DNA of 64,000 bases from Deltaproteobacteria bacterium. GTDB lineage: Bacteria > Myxococcota_A > Polyangia > DRWM01 > JAAZOP01. Shown in pieces: positions 32,934-40,918 of this stretch (positions are counted from its first letter, which is position 1; the number at the start of each line of letters is the position of its first letter). Made by a program: the position numbers and the translations under genes. Where the stretch lies: positions 79,656-143,655 of the forward strand of contig JACRCZ010000147.1 in NCBI GenBank assembly GCA_016218765.1, read 5' to 3'. The notes beneath the pieces are model-generated. The model did not search any database. It was given only the letters and a program-made list of their open reading frames with translations, and was not told where the DNA came from.

Positions 32934-33917
32934 GTGGTCAACTGCGAACAGACGTTCATGGACTTCCTGCTCCAGCACCAGGAGAAGCACAACCGCACCT
33001 ACCACTTCCTGATCCTCATGAACTCCGTGCTCAACGCCGCGCGCCGCATCCAGCACTACTACCTCACCGGCGCCCTGCGCGGACTGCTCGGCCGGACCGG
33101 CACGACCAACGTCCAGGGCGAGCCGGTGCTGCAACTCGACAAGATCGCCAACGAGATCACCCGCCACTACCTGCGGGCCTCGGGCCGGGTGATCCACGCG
33201 GTCAGCGAGGAGGAGAAGCGCATCATCCCGATGAACCCCGAGGGGCGCTACTTCTTCTACTACGATCCCATGGACGGCAGCTCCAACGTGCCGCACAACC
33301 TCCCCATCGGCTTCATGTTCGGCACCGCCAAGCGCAACCTCGACGGGCCCGAGGACAACCACCTGCGGGCCGGGCGCGAGTACATCGCCGCGGGCATGTT
33401 CGTCATCCCCACCGGGACGTTCACGCTGGCGCTGCGCGACGCCGGCTGCTGGCGCTTCCACATCGACGAGACGATGAGCTTCGTGCGGCCGACGCGGGTC
33501 GTGCTCCCCGACAGTCCCGGGACCTGGGAGCTGTCGTTCAACTCCGCCAACCGCGACACCTGGGCCCCCGGCGTTCGGCAGTGGGTGGTCGACCACGAGC
33601 AGCGCTACGCCTTCCGCTATCTGGGCGCGCTGGCCGCGGACTTCCATCGCGTCCTGACCAACGGCGGCATGTTCCTCTACCCGGCGATCCTGAACCACCC
33701 CGATCCGAAGAAGAACCGTCCGCGGGGCAAGCTCCGCCTGATGTACGAGGGCTCCGTCGTGGCCTTCATGTGCCGCGAGGCGGGCGGCCGGGCCATCGAC
33801 GAGACCGGAACGCCGATCCTCGACGTCCTCCCGCTCGACCCCCACCAGCGCACCGCCCTCTATGCCGGCTCCGCCGCGCTCGTGGACGAGATCGCGACCG
33901 TGCTCCGGGGCTCCTGA
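32934..33917 (+). CDS. fbp: Class I fructose-1,6-bisphosphatase
   Basis: 327 residues from a GTG with a GGGAGG ribosome site. It hydrolyses fructose-1,6-bisphosphate to fructose-6-phosphate in gluconeogenesis. The metal and catalytic motif DPMDGSSNV (D111-) is present, with EE in HAVSEEEKRII, YIAAGMFVIPTGTFTLAL, NGGMFLYPAILNHP, and the KLRLMYEGSVVAFMCREAGGRAID end that binds phosphate. Slightly shorter than E. coli Fbp (332). GTG 32928 is an alternative start. Convergent with the MFS gene, 9 bp apart. Confidence 0.93.
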   Translation: MVNCEQTFMDFLLQHQEKHNRTYHFLILMNSVLNAARRIQHYYLTGALRGLLGRTGTTNVQGEPVLQLDKIANEITRHYLRASGRVIHAVSEEEKRIIPMNPEGRYFFYYDPMDGSSNVPHNLPIGFMFGTAKRNLDGPEDNHLRAGREYIAAGMFVIPTGTFTLALRDAGCWRFHIDETMSFVRPTRVVLPDSPGTWELSFNSANRDTWAPGVRQWVVDHEQRYAFRYLGALAADFHRVLTNGGMFLYPAILNHPDPKKNRPRGKLRLMYEGSVVAFMCREAGGRAIDETGTPILDVLPLDPHQRTALYAGSAALVDEIATVLRGS

Positions 33918-33926
33918 GGCGGCGGC

Positions 33927-35114
33927 TCATCCGACGCGGCGCAGGGCGGGGTACGTGGCGAGGATGACCAGGGCGCCGCAGGCGAGCGCGGCGGCGCCCA
34001 GCGCGACGGTGTTCGGCTCGCCGAGCCGCTCCGCCAGGCCTCCCGCCAGGAGGGCGCCGAGCGGCATCGAGCCGAAGAAGGTCAGCGTGTACACGCCCAT
34101 CACCCGGCCGCGGAAGGCGTCGTCCGACAGGGTCTGCACCAGCGTGTTGGCCATGTTGAAGCACAGGATCAGCGTCGCGCCGACGGCGACGAGCATGAGC
34201 ATCGCCAGCGGCAGCGAGCGGACGGCGGCGAAGAGCAGCAGGGCGACGGGCAGGGCGAGGGCGCCGGACAAGAGCAGCCGTCCGCGAAGCCGCGTGCGTC
34301 CGAGCGAGGCGATGGCCAGGGCGCACAGGAGGGCCCCGGCGCCGCGCGCCGATTGCAGCCAGCCGTTGGTCGTCGCGTCCCCGTGCAGGATCTTCACCGA
34401 CCATGCCGGCAGCAGCGTGACGTACGCGATGCCGAAGATCGTGACCATCGCGACCAGCACCAGGATGACGAGGATCGTGCGGTTCGCGGCCACGTAGCGC
34501 AGCCCCTCGACCAGCTCGCCGAGCGTCGACTTCCTTCGCGGCGGGGTTTCGTGCGCCGGCAGGCGCATCATCGCCAGCGCGGCAATCACCGCCACGAAGG
34601 ACAGCGCGTTGAGCGAGAAGCACCAGCCGGGCCCGACCCAGTCGTAGAGCACGCCGCCCGCCGCCGGCCCCAGCGTCGTGGCGGTGTTGAACTGGAGCGA
34701 ATTGAGCGCCACGGCGTTGGTCAGGTCGTCGCGCCCGACCAGATCGAGCACGATCGACTGGCGGGCCGGCGCGTCGAACGCGTTGGCGATGCCGAGCAGG
34801 AAGGCGAGACCGACGACGTGCCAGGCCTCGATCCGTCCCGCGAAGGTGAGCGCCGCGAACACGACCGAGAGCGCCATCATCGCGAGCTGCGACCAGACGA
34901 GGATCCGCCGCCGCGGCAGGCGGTCGGCGATCACCCCCGCGTAGAGCATGAAGAACCAGGTCGGCAGCCCGGCGGCGAACGCCACGAAGCCCAGGTAGGC
35001 CGGCGACCGCGTCAGCTCGAAGACCAGGTAGCCCTGGGCCGTGGACTGCATCCACGTGCCGAGCAGCGAGGTGAGCTGGCCGAAGAACCACAGGCGGTAG
35101 TTGCGGTGCCGCAA
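33927..35114 (-). CDS. MFS transporter (MFS_3/EntS-like exporter)
   Basis: At least 395 residues, twelve predicted helices. The N-terminal RHRNYRLWFFGQLTSLLGTWMQSTAQGYLVFELT and the motif A-like GVIADRLPRRRILVWSQ match MFS_3 family exporters; LPAHETPPRRKSTLGELVEGLRY is the family's central loop. Usually these export siderophores or drugs; substrate unknown. The start is uncertain: 35114 is TTG, and in-frame sequence encoding FAS before it resembles the family N-terminus, so a non-ATG start up to ~35170 near the purN stop is possible. Last gene of a minus-strand run with purN. Confidence 0.88.
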   Translation of the reverse strand: MRHRNYRLWFFGQLTSLLGTWMQSTAQGYLVFELTRSPAYLGFVAFAAGLPTWFFMLYAGVIADRLPRRRILVWSQLAMMALSVVFAALTFAGRIEAWHVVGLAFLLGIANAFDAPARQSIVLDLVGRDDLTNAVALNSLQFNTATTLGPAAGGVLYDWVGPGWCFSLNALSFVAVIAALAMMRLPAHETPPRRKSTLGELVEGLRYVAANRTILVILVLVAMVTIFGIAYVTLLPAWSVKILHGDATTNGWLQSARGAGALLCALAIASLGRTRLRGRLLLSGALALPVALLLFAAVRSLPLAMLMLVAVGATLILCFNMANTLVQTLSDDAFRGRVMGVYTLTFFGSMPLGALLAGGLAERLGEPNTVALGAAALACGALVILATYPALRRVG

Positions 35115-35178
35115 GGAGGCGAACGTGCGGCCCCACCCGAGCGGCGCCTCCGGAACGTGGTGCTCGAGCGACAGGAGC

Positions 35179-35958
35179 TCAGCCTTCCATCCGCCACCCG
35201 CGCGGGATCGGCGTCCCGTCCACGTGCAGCGCTCCCCCTTCGTCCTGCGCGATCCGGCCGTCGGCGAGCCACTCCAGCGTCCGCGGGAAGACCACCCAGT
35301 CTCCCGCCTCCTTCAGCCGCTCCTGGTGCTCGGCCGCGATTCGCTTCACGGCCGCCTGGTCACGCAGCTCCGCGCCGGGCGGCAGGACGACGGGCACGGG
35401 CGGCGAGATCAGGAGCAGCCGTCCGCCGTCGACCACGGGCTCGATGATGTGCGTCGTCGAGCGGAGCTCGGGGCGGCCGGCCAGGATGGCCTCGCGCACC
35501 GCGTGGTCCCCCGTGAAGCGCCGCCGGCCGCCGACCTCGAGCGCGAGGTCCGCCGGGTGCACGTTGACGCCGAGGAAGGCCTCGATCAGCGGCGCCGTGG
35601 CGACGCTCATGTAGCCCGCGTAGGCCGCCGCCCGCGCCGCGAACGGGCGCAGCGCCTCGACCGTCGCGGCGTCGAACTCCGCCCGCAAGGCCATGTCGCG
35701 TCGCGGCGCGCCGCGCGCCGCGTAGAACGCGGCGATGTCCCGTACCAGCACCGGGAGGTCGAAGTCGCGACCCAGCTCGGTCGCGCGGCTGCCCCAGGTG
35801 TCGGAAAAGACGGCCACGACGTCGAACGGGGCGCGGCCGCGCGCGGCCGCGAGGGCGCGGCGGTGCTCGAGGATCCGGCGCAGGTTCGAGCCCGAGCCCG
35901 ACATCAGCCCCACGACGCGCAGCGGACCCCCGGCCGGATCGTGCAACGGTCGGAGCAC
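35179..35958 (-). CDS. purN: Phosphoribosylglycinamide formyltransferase-like protein
   Basis: 259 residues, longer than E. coli PurN (212). It has the 10-formyl-THF-dependent transferase fold: the phosphate-binding VVGLMSGSGSNLRRIL, VFSDTWGSRATELG, YAGYMSV, and the catalytic NVHPADL (Asn and His) followed by RRRFTGDHAVREAI with the likely Asp and STTHIIEPVVDGG. Extra C-terminal residues (RLKEAGDWVVFPRTLEWLADGRI) are kept in other formyltransferase relatives. purSL and purQ are 7 kb away, so a role in purine synthesis step 3 is plausible; a related formyltransferase cannot be excluded. It starts 4 nt after the TatA/B-like stop. Confidence 0.82.
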   Translation of the reverse strand: MLRPLHDPAGGPLRVVGLMSGSGSNLRRILEHRRALAAARGRAPFDVVAVFSDTWGSRATELGRDFDLPVLVRDIAAFYAARGAPRRDMALRAEFDAATVEALRPFAARAAAYAGYMSVATAPLIEAFLGVNVHPADLALEVGGRRRFTGDHAVREAILAGRPELRSTTHIIEPVVDGGRLLLISPPVPVVLPPGAELRDQAAVKRIAAEHQERLKEAGDWVVFPRTLEWLADGRIAQDEGGALHVDGTPIPRGWRMEG

Positions 35959-35962
35959 GGCG

Positions 35963-36211
35963 CTACACCTCCCCGGACGGCCCGTCGCGGGGCGGCAGCT
36001 CCGCGCGGGGCGACCCGGCCGGCGGCGCGGTCCGCTCCAGCGTCCCCTCCACCGGTCTCTCCGCGACGCGATCGTCGTGGTCGCGCATTCCCTGCTGGAA
36101 CGAACCCACGCTCTTGCCCAGGTTGCGCGTGATGCGCGGGAGCACCGTCGGCCCCACGACGAGCAGCAGCACCACGAGGAGCACCAGCAGCTCGAAGGGC
36201 CCGACGCTCAC
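35963..36211 (-). CDS. TatA/TatB-like twin-arginine translocase component
   Basis: 82 residues from a GTG. Short N-terminal helix PFELLVLLVVLLLVVGP, then an amphipathic helix TVLPRITRNLGKSVGSFQQGMRDHDD and a polar tail (AERPVEGTLERTAPPAG). This is the TatA/B plan; the family FGP hinge is VGP here. Together with TatC such proteins form the pore for folded proteins. Its GTGA overlaps the stop of the upstream lipoprotein gene by 4 nt, so translation is probably coupled. No tatC is in the window. Confidence 0.85.
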   Translation of the reverse strand: MSVGPFELLVLLVVLLLVVGPTVLPRITRNLGKSVGSFQQGMRDHDDRVAERPVEGTLERTAPPAGSPRAELPPRDGPSGEV

Positions 36212-37989
36212 CAGAACACCCCGAGCTCGGAGAGCCTGCCGAACAGCGCGGCCGCTTCGCCCGCGAGGTCCGCCGACGTCTCCGCGTGCAGCACCGCCCG
36301 CCCGTCCGCGACCCCGCACCACACGTCGAGCGGCATCGCCGTCAGCTCGCCTGCCGGCGAGGGGCCGCCCGCCTGGAGCCGCGACAGGAAGGCCGCCGCC
36401 AGGTCGAAGCGCGCCAGGGAGCTGGCGGTCTCGGGCGCCCGCCCGCGCAGCGCGCGATAGCCCGGGTCTTCGGCCATCCCGCCGGCCGGGGCCGAGTCGG
36501 CCAGCGCCCAGTCCAGCCGCTGCGCCCAGTCCCGGCCCGTGACCATGACCAGCCGCCGCTCGCCCGCCGCGTAGTACACGTCCGCCGACCACGGACGGCG
36601 GCCCGACTCGAGATCGCCCGGCTCGACCTTCTCCCGCAGGCTGAGGACATCGACGTCCCTCCCGCCGTCCGCCGCGGGCTCGCGCCGGCAGCCGACGTCG
36701 AGCGGACCGCCGAACATCTCGTCGAGGAACTCGCCCAGCGCCCGGATCTCCTCGCAGGCCCGGCGGGCGGCCGCCAGCGCCGCGTCACCGTCCCGGACGC
36801 CCAGGACCATCGTGCGTCGCGGCAGGTTGCCGACGGCCGCGAGCAGGAACAGCTCGTCGCCGTCGAGGGCCGCGGGCGCGGGATCCTCCTCGCCGGCGGG
36901 CCAGGAGGCGTCGAGCCACCGTCCGTCGAGCAGGCGCAGGATGTCGTCGGTCGCGGCGCCGAGCGCCGCGACGTGCGCGGCGAGATCGGGGCGGGCCGTG
37001 GAGACGAACGCGCCGAACAGGCGCTCCACCGCGTCCGCGGTCGTTTCGATCAGGGCGGCGTCCCCCGGCGCCTCGCGCGACAGGGCGAAGCTCCGTGCGC
37101 CGGCGGGGGCCGCGCCGAGGAATGGAAAGTCGTCCGCGGGCGGCTCGTCCGGGAAGAGCGACGCCAGGTGCGAGCCGGCCAGGGGCGTCATCTCGGCGTG
37201 GAACGACACGGCGGGCTCCCCCGGGTCGCCGACCCGCAGTCCCGCCTCCAACGATTCGACATCCGACAGGAGCTCGAGGGCGGTGGATCCCGCGGCGAAC
37301 ACCATCTCCTCGACCATGCCCACTTCTCCCCGCTCGCGCATCGCCGCGGCCCAGCCGAGCAGCGCGCGGCGGGCGCGCTCCGCCCCGGGGACGCCCCAGA
37401 GTCGCAGCGTGAAGTCGTCGTCGGACGCGACCGCGACGCCGGGCATCCCCGCAATCTCCACGGCCTCGGCGCCGAGGTAGCCCAGCGCGACGCGGTCGTC
37501 CCCGAGCCGCCAGTCGAGCACCCCCGGAATGCCCCGCGGACCCCCGCGGGGCGCGGGCGTGCCGCCGTCCAGGAGCGGGACCGAAGCGACCAGCGACGGC
37601 GCCCCGCCGCGCGGCAGCAGCACCCCCGCATGCGCCGGCTCCTCCAGGTCCGCGGCGAACTCGCCGGGGAGGAGCAGCATCTCACGGTAGAACCCCATCC
37701 GGGTGCCCAGGCGCATCGAGTCGCGCAAGGCGTCCGGGGCGGGGAGGGGGGCGCTGCGGCCGAGCGCGTCGAGCGCATCGACGAACAGGGCGTACTGGGC
37801 CGAGAGGCGCTCGATGGTGCGTGCGGGCGCGACGAGCGTGACGACCAGGCCCAGATCGCCGGTCTCGACGGCCGATGTCCCGGCCTCGTCAGGGCCGCTG
37901 GTCGGTCCCGGCTCCCGGGAGCCGCAGGCGGCGAGCAGGGCGAGGGCCGGCACGGCGGCGAAGCGACTTCCGGGACGATGCAGGTCCAT
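36208..37989 (-). CDS. Large lipoprotein, unknown function
   Basis: 593 residues; GAAGGAGG ribosome site before the ATG. Lipobox ALLAAC gives Cys ~20. The mature part is acidic and Ala/Leu/Gly-rich with few Cys, alternating helix and strand segments (GLVVTLVAPARTIERLSAQYALFVDAL, SFALSREAPGDAALIETTADAVERLFGAF, RRLVMVTGRDWAQRLDWALAD). It has the look of a DUF3352-like periplasmic protein but I cannot assign it. It lies between two tat genes and shares a 153-bp divergent promoter region with tatA. A TACTATACT box at ~38010-38020 (minus strand) is AT-rich enough to be its -10 region, but no -35 is clear. Confidence 0.72.
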   Translation of the reverse strand: MDLHRPGSRFAAVPALALLAACGSREPGPTSGPDEAGTSAVETGDLGLVVTLVAPARTIERLSAQYALFVDALDALGRSAPLPAPDALRDSMRLGTRMGFYREMLLLPGEFAADLEEPAHAGVLLPRGGAPSLVASVPLLDGGTPAPRGGPRGIPGVLDWRLGDDRVALGYLGAEAVEIAGMPGVAVASDDDFTLRLWGVPGAERARRALLGWAAAMRERGEVGMVEEMVFAAGSTALELLSDVESLEAGLRVGDPGEPAVSFHAEMTPLAGSHLASLFPDEPPADDFPFLGAAPAGARSFALSREAPGDAALIETTADAVERLFGAFVSTARPDLAAHVAALGAATDDILRLLDGRWLDASWPAGEEDPAPAALDGDELFLLAAVGNLPRRTMVLGVRDGDAALAAARRACEEIRALGEFLDEMFGGPLDVGCRREPAADGGRDVDVLSLREKVEPGDLESGRRPWSADVYYAAGERRLVMVTGRDWAQRLDWALADSAPAGGMAEDPGYRALRGRAPETASSLARFDLAAAFLSRLQAGGPSPAGELTAMPLDVWCGVADGRAVLHAETSADLAGEAAALFGRLSELGVFW

Positions 37990-38048
37990 CGAGTCCTCCT
38001 TCGCGGCGGCAGTATAGTATCCCTGGATCGGATTTGCGCCCGTCCGAT

Positions 38049-38078
38049 TTGATTCGCCGCCGGGGAAGGGAGTAGGCT
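38049..38078 (+). promoter_or_regulatory. Predicted tatA promoter
   Basis: TTGATT (38049-38054), 18 bp, TAGGCT (38073-38078). The -10 hexamer equals that of upp. Leader ~58 nt. Confidence 0.5.
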
Positions 38079-38142
38079 GCTCGGCGGTTGACGTCGGGCG
38101 GGCGCCGTGGCGTCCGCGCCGCACGGGGAGACTGGGGAGAAC

Positions 38143-38364
38143 ATGTTCGGTCATTGGGAATTGATCGTGCTGCTCGTGGTCGTGCTGCTGATCTTCGGTC
38201 CGTCCCAGCTCCCGAAGCTGGCCAAGGGGATCGGCAAGAGCATCCAGAGTTTCAAGTCCGGGATGAAGGACTCGCAGCAGGAGGAGGAGTCGAAGTCGCC
38301 CAAGGAGGTGGGCGCCGGCGAGGAGAAGAAGGAGCTGCCCGGGAAGGGCAAGGACGATGAGTGA
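38143..38364 (+). CDS. tatA: Twin-arginine translocase subunit TatA
   Basis: 73 residues from the ATG at 38143; the family N-terminus MFGHWELIVLL begins there, so a start at 38107 is rejected. Helix ~5-20 with the FGP hinge (LLIFGPSQLPKLAKGIGKSIQSF), then the amphipathic helix and a charged Lys/Glu tail. TatA oligomers line the pore that exports folded Tat substrates. It is close in sequence to the 35963-36211 protein. Its end overlaps the start of the next gene by 8 nt. Confidence 0.93.
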   Translation: MFGHWELIVLLVVVLLIFGPSQLPKLAKGIGKSIQSFKSGMKDSQQEEESKSPKEVGAGEEKKELPGKGKDDE

Positions 38365-38701
38365 GCCCGTCTCGTCCGCTCCCGCGGGCGATCGTTGTCC
38401 ACGACACGACTTCCCGCTCGACGCCGCCGGCTGCGCGTTGTGCCGGCAGGAGGCGGCCCAGCAGGGCTATGCCGGCGGGACCGCGCCGGCGCAGGCGGTC
38501 ATTCCGCGCAAGCGCGGGGATCCCGCGGTCTGGATCATCGGCGGTGCGCTGACCTTCGCCGGCTGCGTCATCCCGCTGGCCACCGGAACCGTCGTCGGTC
38601 TCCTGGCCTGGCTGATCCTCGATACCGGCGTCAAGCTCACCTTCGGCATCGCCCTCGGCGCCGCCCTCCTCGCCCTCTTCGGCGTCCTGAATTCGAAGTA
38701 G
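38357..38701 (+). CDS. Small zinc-finger-like membrane protein
   Basis: 114 residues. The start overlaps the tatA stop (GATGAGTGA), so translation is likely coupled. Residues 13-29 carry Cys/His in a B-box-like pattern (CPRHDFPLDAAGCALCR). Two helices follow (WIIGGALTFAGCVIPLATGTVVGLLAWLIL and LTFGIALGAALLALFGVL). Proteins with this short Cys/His head and membrane tail are common in myxobacteria; function unknown. Coupling to tatA could be incidental or point to a translocase accessory role. Confidence 0.72.
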   Translation: MSEPVSSAPAGDRCPRHDFPLDAAGCALCRQEAAQQGYAGGTAPAQAVIPRKRGDPAVWIIGGALTFAGCVIPLATGTVVGLLAWLILDTGVKLTFGIALGAALLALFGVLNSK

Positions 38702-38715
38702 GGCGCCGCGCAGCC

Positions 38716-38768
38716 CTGAGCGAGGCCTGCCCCGAGCCTGTCGAGGGGCCTGGCGAGCCGAAGGGCGC
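38716..38768. repeat. REP-like palindromic element / bidirectional terminator candidate
   Basis: Between two convergent genes: CCTGAGCGAGGCCTG, CCCCGAGCCTGTCGAGGGG and CGAGCCGAAGGG. The centre forms a stem CCCCGA/TCGAGGGG with one bulge. The core GAGCCTGTCGA(A)GGG resembles a dispersed element known from many environmental genomes. Only one copy was noticed in this window. Confidence 0.5.
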
Positions 38769-38782
38769 GTGCGCCCGGCGCG

Positions 38783-40318
38783 TCACCGTCCCAGGAAGCA
38801 CGCGGCCAGCGCGTCCATCAGCGGATCGCGCTCCCCCTCCGCCGCGCGCGGCAAGTACCCCTGCTCGATCGACCAGACGATCGCCCCGCCCAGCCCCTGC
38901 GCCTTCACGTACGCCGCACGCTCGGCGATCGACCGCGGGTCCTCGTACGAGATGTACCCGCAGCCCATCGGGCCCTTCGGCTCGGCGAAGCTCAGGTACG
39001 GGCTCTTCGCCTCGTCGTCCCAGCGCCACGCCTCCGCCTCGAAGTAGCGCGTGATGATGTTGCGGTAGCTCATGTCGACGTCCGCGGCGGCGATCCACCC
39101 GCCGCGCAGCTCCTCGCGAGGCCCCGCCACCGGCGGCGTATAGCAGACGCCGTAGAACCCGATCCCGATGCCGAGCTTCGCCGCGGGAACACCGGCCGCG
39201 ATGTACGCCTCGACGCTGTCGGCGATCGATGTCGGCGAGTCGTGCGCGGCACCGTGCAGCGCGGAGGCGTGCCAGCTCAGCCATCCGGGGTACTCGCCGG
39301 CCATGCCGTAGCTCATGACGTTGATCCGGTCGAAGAGCGCGGCGACCTTCGCCCAGTACGGGTCGACGGCGTCCAGGTTCACGTTGTGGTGCACGACCGG
39401 GACGGTCAGGACGACGTCGGGCCACGCCTCACGCAGGTCCCGGGCCAGCGACCGGAAGTCGTCGTGGTCCGCCCGGCGCATCGGCTCCCAGTCGAGGTCC
39501 AGGCCGTCGAACCCGTGCTCGTCGCGCGCCCAGCGCACGAGCGCCGCGACGAACGCCGCGCGAGTCTCGTCGGTCGCCGCCGCGGCGAAAGCGTCGTGCG
39601 TCGCCCCCCCGCCGACGAAGAGCAGGGCCTTGACGCCGGCGGCGTGCGCGCGTGCCACGAGGTCGTCGGCCCCGTCCGGGACGCGCGGCGAGCGCGGGGT
39701 GCGCGTCGCGTCCGGGTGCGGCGCCGACTCCGGCGCCGCCGGCTCGTCCACGAGGGACGAGACATCGATCGAGCCGTCGGCGCGCGGCTCGACCGGGCCC
39801 ACGGCCAGGTGCGTCAGCGCCCGCCACTGGATCTTCTCGGGGGTGTACGGGTTGCGCCGTCGCGAGACCCAGTAGCCGATGACCCACGGCGGGGGATCGG
39901 AGGGCGGATCGCCCAGACAGGCGGACGCGCCGGCGCCGGACTTGGGCGGCGCCGGCGGTTGGCGGGCGGCGGTCGACGGTGGGCGGTGGGCGGTGGACGG
40001 TGGGCGGTGGGCGGTCGGCGGCCGGTGGCCGGCGGTCGTCAGGATGGACGAGTCGGCGGTGGCGGGGTCGGTGGCACTTGTCGGAGGACCCGCGTTCGGC
40101 GGGGCACGGGAAGCGGCGGCGGCGGAGCCGGCGGCGGTGGGTGGGCGGTCCGACTTCGCCGGAGCGACGGCGGGTGCCGCAGGCCGCCGTGGCTCGCGAT
40201 CTTCGGGCTCGCCGGACGCGCGCGCACACGCGATGGCGCACGCCAGGGCGACGGCGCACGCGCTTGCAAGCATGCGAGCCAGGCGACATCCCGGCGGCGC
40301 GAGCGGCTCCCGTCCCAT
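38783..40318 (-). CDS. GH18-family glycosidase, secreted or lipid-anchored
   Basis: 511 residues. A basic N-terminus and hydrophobic segment (LASACAVALACAIAC) act as signal; a Cys at its end could be lipidated. Residues ~35-140 are a low-complexity Pro/His/Ala linker with HRPPSTA repeats. The GH18 barrel runs from WVIGYWVSRR (~145): VKALLFVGGG, then FDGLDLDWEP with the catalytic DxxDxDxE ending in E278, VVHHNVNL, NVMSYGMAGE, GIGIGFYG, and GAIVWSIEQGY near the end. Active residues look intact, so chitin or a peptidoglycan-type amino sugar is a likely substrate. Start at 40318 is supported by a promoter ending 8 nt upstream. Confidence 0.9.
   Translation of the reverse strand: MGREPLAPPGCRLARMLASACAVALACAIACARASGEPEDREPRRPAAPAVAPAKSDRPPTAAGSAAAASRAPPNAGPPTSATDPATADSSILTTAGHRPPTAHRPPSTAHRPPSTAARQPPAPPKSGAGASACLGDPPSDPPPWVIGYWVSRRRNPYTPEKIQWRALTHLAVGPVEPRADGSIDVSSLVDEPAAPESAPHPDATRTPRSPRVPDGADDLVARAHAAGVKALLFVGGGATHDAFAAAATDETRAAFVAALVRWARDEHGFDGLDLDWEPMRRADHDDFRSLARDLREAWPDVVLTVPVVHHNVNLDAVDPYWAKVAALFDRINVMSYGMAGEYPGWLSWHASALHGAAHDSPTSIADSVEAYIAAGVPAAKLGIGIGFYGVCYTPPVAGPREELRGGWIAAADVDMSYRNIITRYFEAEAWRWDDEAKSPYLSFAEPKGPMGCGYISYEDPRSIAERAAYVKAQGLGGAIVWSIEQGYLPRAAEGERDPLMDALAACFLGR
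39964..40038. repeat. GGGCGGT minisatellite inside the GH18 linker
   Basis: Tandem (G/C)GGTGGGCGGTGGGCGGTGG units encode the HRPPTA/HRPPSTA repeats on the minus strand. A likely length-variable linker. Confidence 0.75.
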
Positions 40319-40326
40319 GGCATCGA

Positions 40327-40356
40327 AGTCTGTTCGGTTCCGGGTCGCCGGGTCAA
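40327..40356 (-). promoter_or_regulatory. Predicted GH18 promoter (leaderless or nearly so)
   Basis: On the minus strand: TTGACC (40351-40356), 18 bp, CAGACT (40327-40332). The ATG at 40318 follows 8 nt later. Confidence 0.55.
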
Positions 40357-40406
40357 CGCCCCCTGCGTGTCCAGCGGTGTTCAGCGGTGGTTGCTGTTTC
40401 CCCCTC

Positions 40407-40832
40407 CTACATGCAATTGGCCCAGACGATCAGGTTGGCGGCCGTGCCGCAGCCGGCGTCGGTACCGGGATCCGTGCAACGCGCGTACCAGCCCTCGCTG
40501 CGCGTGCCGTCGTTCTCGCACACGGCTTCGCAGTCGCGGCACGTCGCCTCGCAGTAGGTGTACCCGCTCACCGGGTCCGTCCAGCGACGGCGCGTCCCCG
40601 AACCGGTTCCGCCCTCGCAGATCGGCTGGTTCACGAGCGGCAGGGACACGTCCTCCTCCCCGGCGTCCCCGACGGCCTCGCCGGACTCGAACGGAACGTC
40701 CGCGTCGGCATCGGCGTCCGCGCCGGCTTCGACCGCGTCCGCGTCGCCGGGCACGTCCGCTTCCGTGTCGTTCCCGCCCCCGCAGCCCAGGACCACGAGC
40801 AGTACCCACAGCCGACAAGCCGTCGTCCTCAC
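40407..40832 (-). CDS. Small Cys-rich lipoprotein with Asp-rich spacer
   Basis: 141 residues from a GTG with GGGAGGTG ribosome site. Lipobox LVVLGC (Cys ~16) after MRTTACRLW. An Asp/Ala spacer follows (VPGDADAVEAGADADADAD). The C-terminal ~75 residues hold eight Cys (ICEGG, YCEATCRDCEAVCEND, RCTDPGTDAGC, ANCM end). No family recognised. Shares the spacer type of the lipoproteins at 541, 7422 and 56145. Confidence 0.7.
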   Translation of the reverse strand: MRTTACRLWVLLVVLGCGGGNDTEADVPGDADAVEAGADADADADVPFESGEAVGDAGEEDVSLPLVNQPICEGGTGSGTRRRWTDPVSGYTYCEATCRDCEAVCENDGTRSEGWYARCTDPGTDAGCGTAANLIVWANCM

Positions 40833-40918
40833 GTCCACACCTCCCGCTCCCCCATCGGCCCGAGTTGTACGCCGACCCGTGCGACGCACGCAACGCGACG
40901 ACCGGCCACAGCGCCGTA

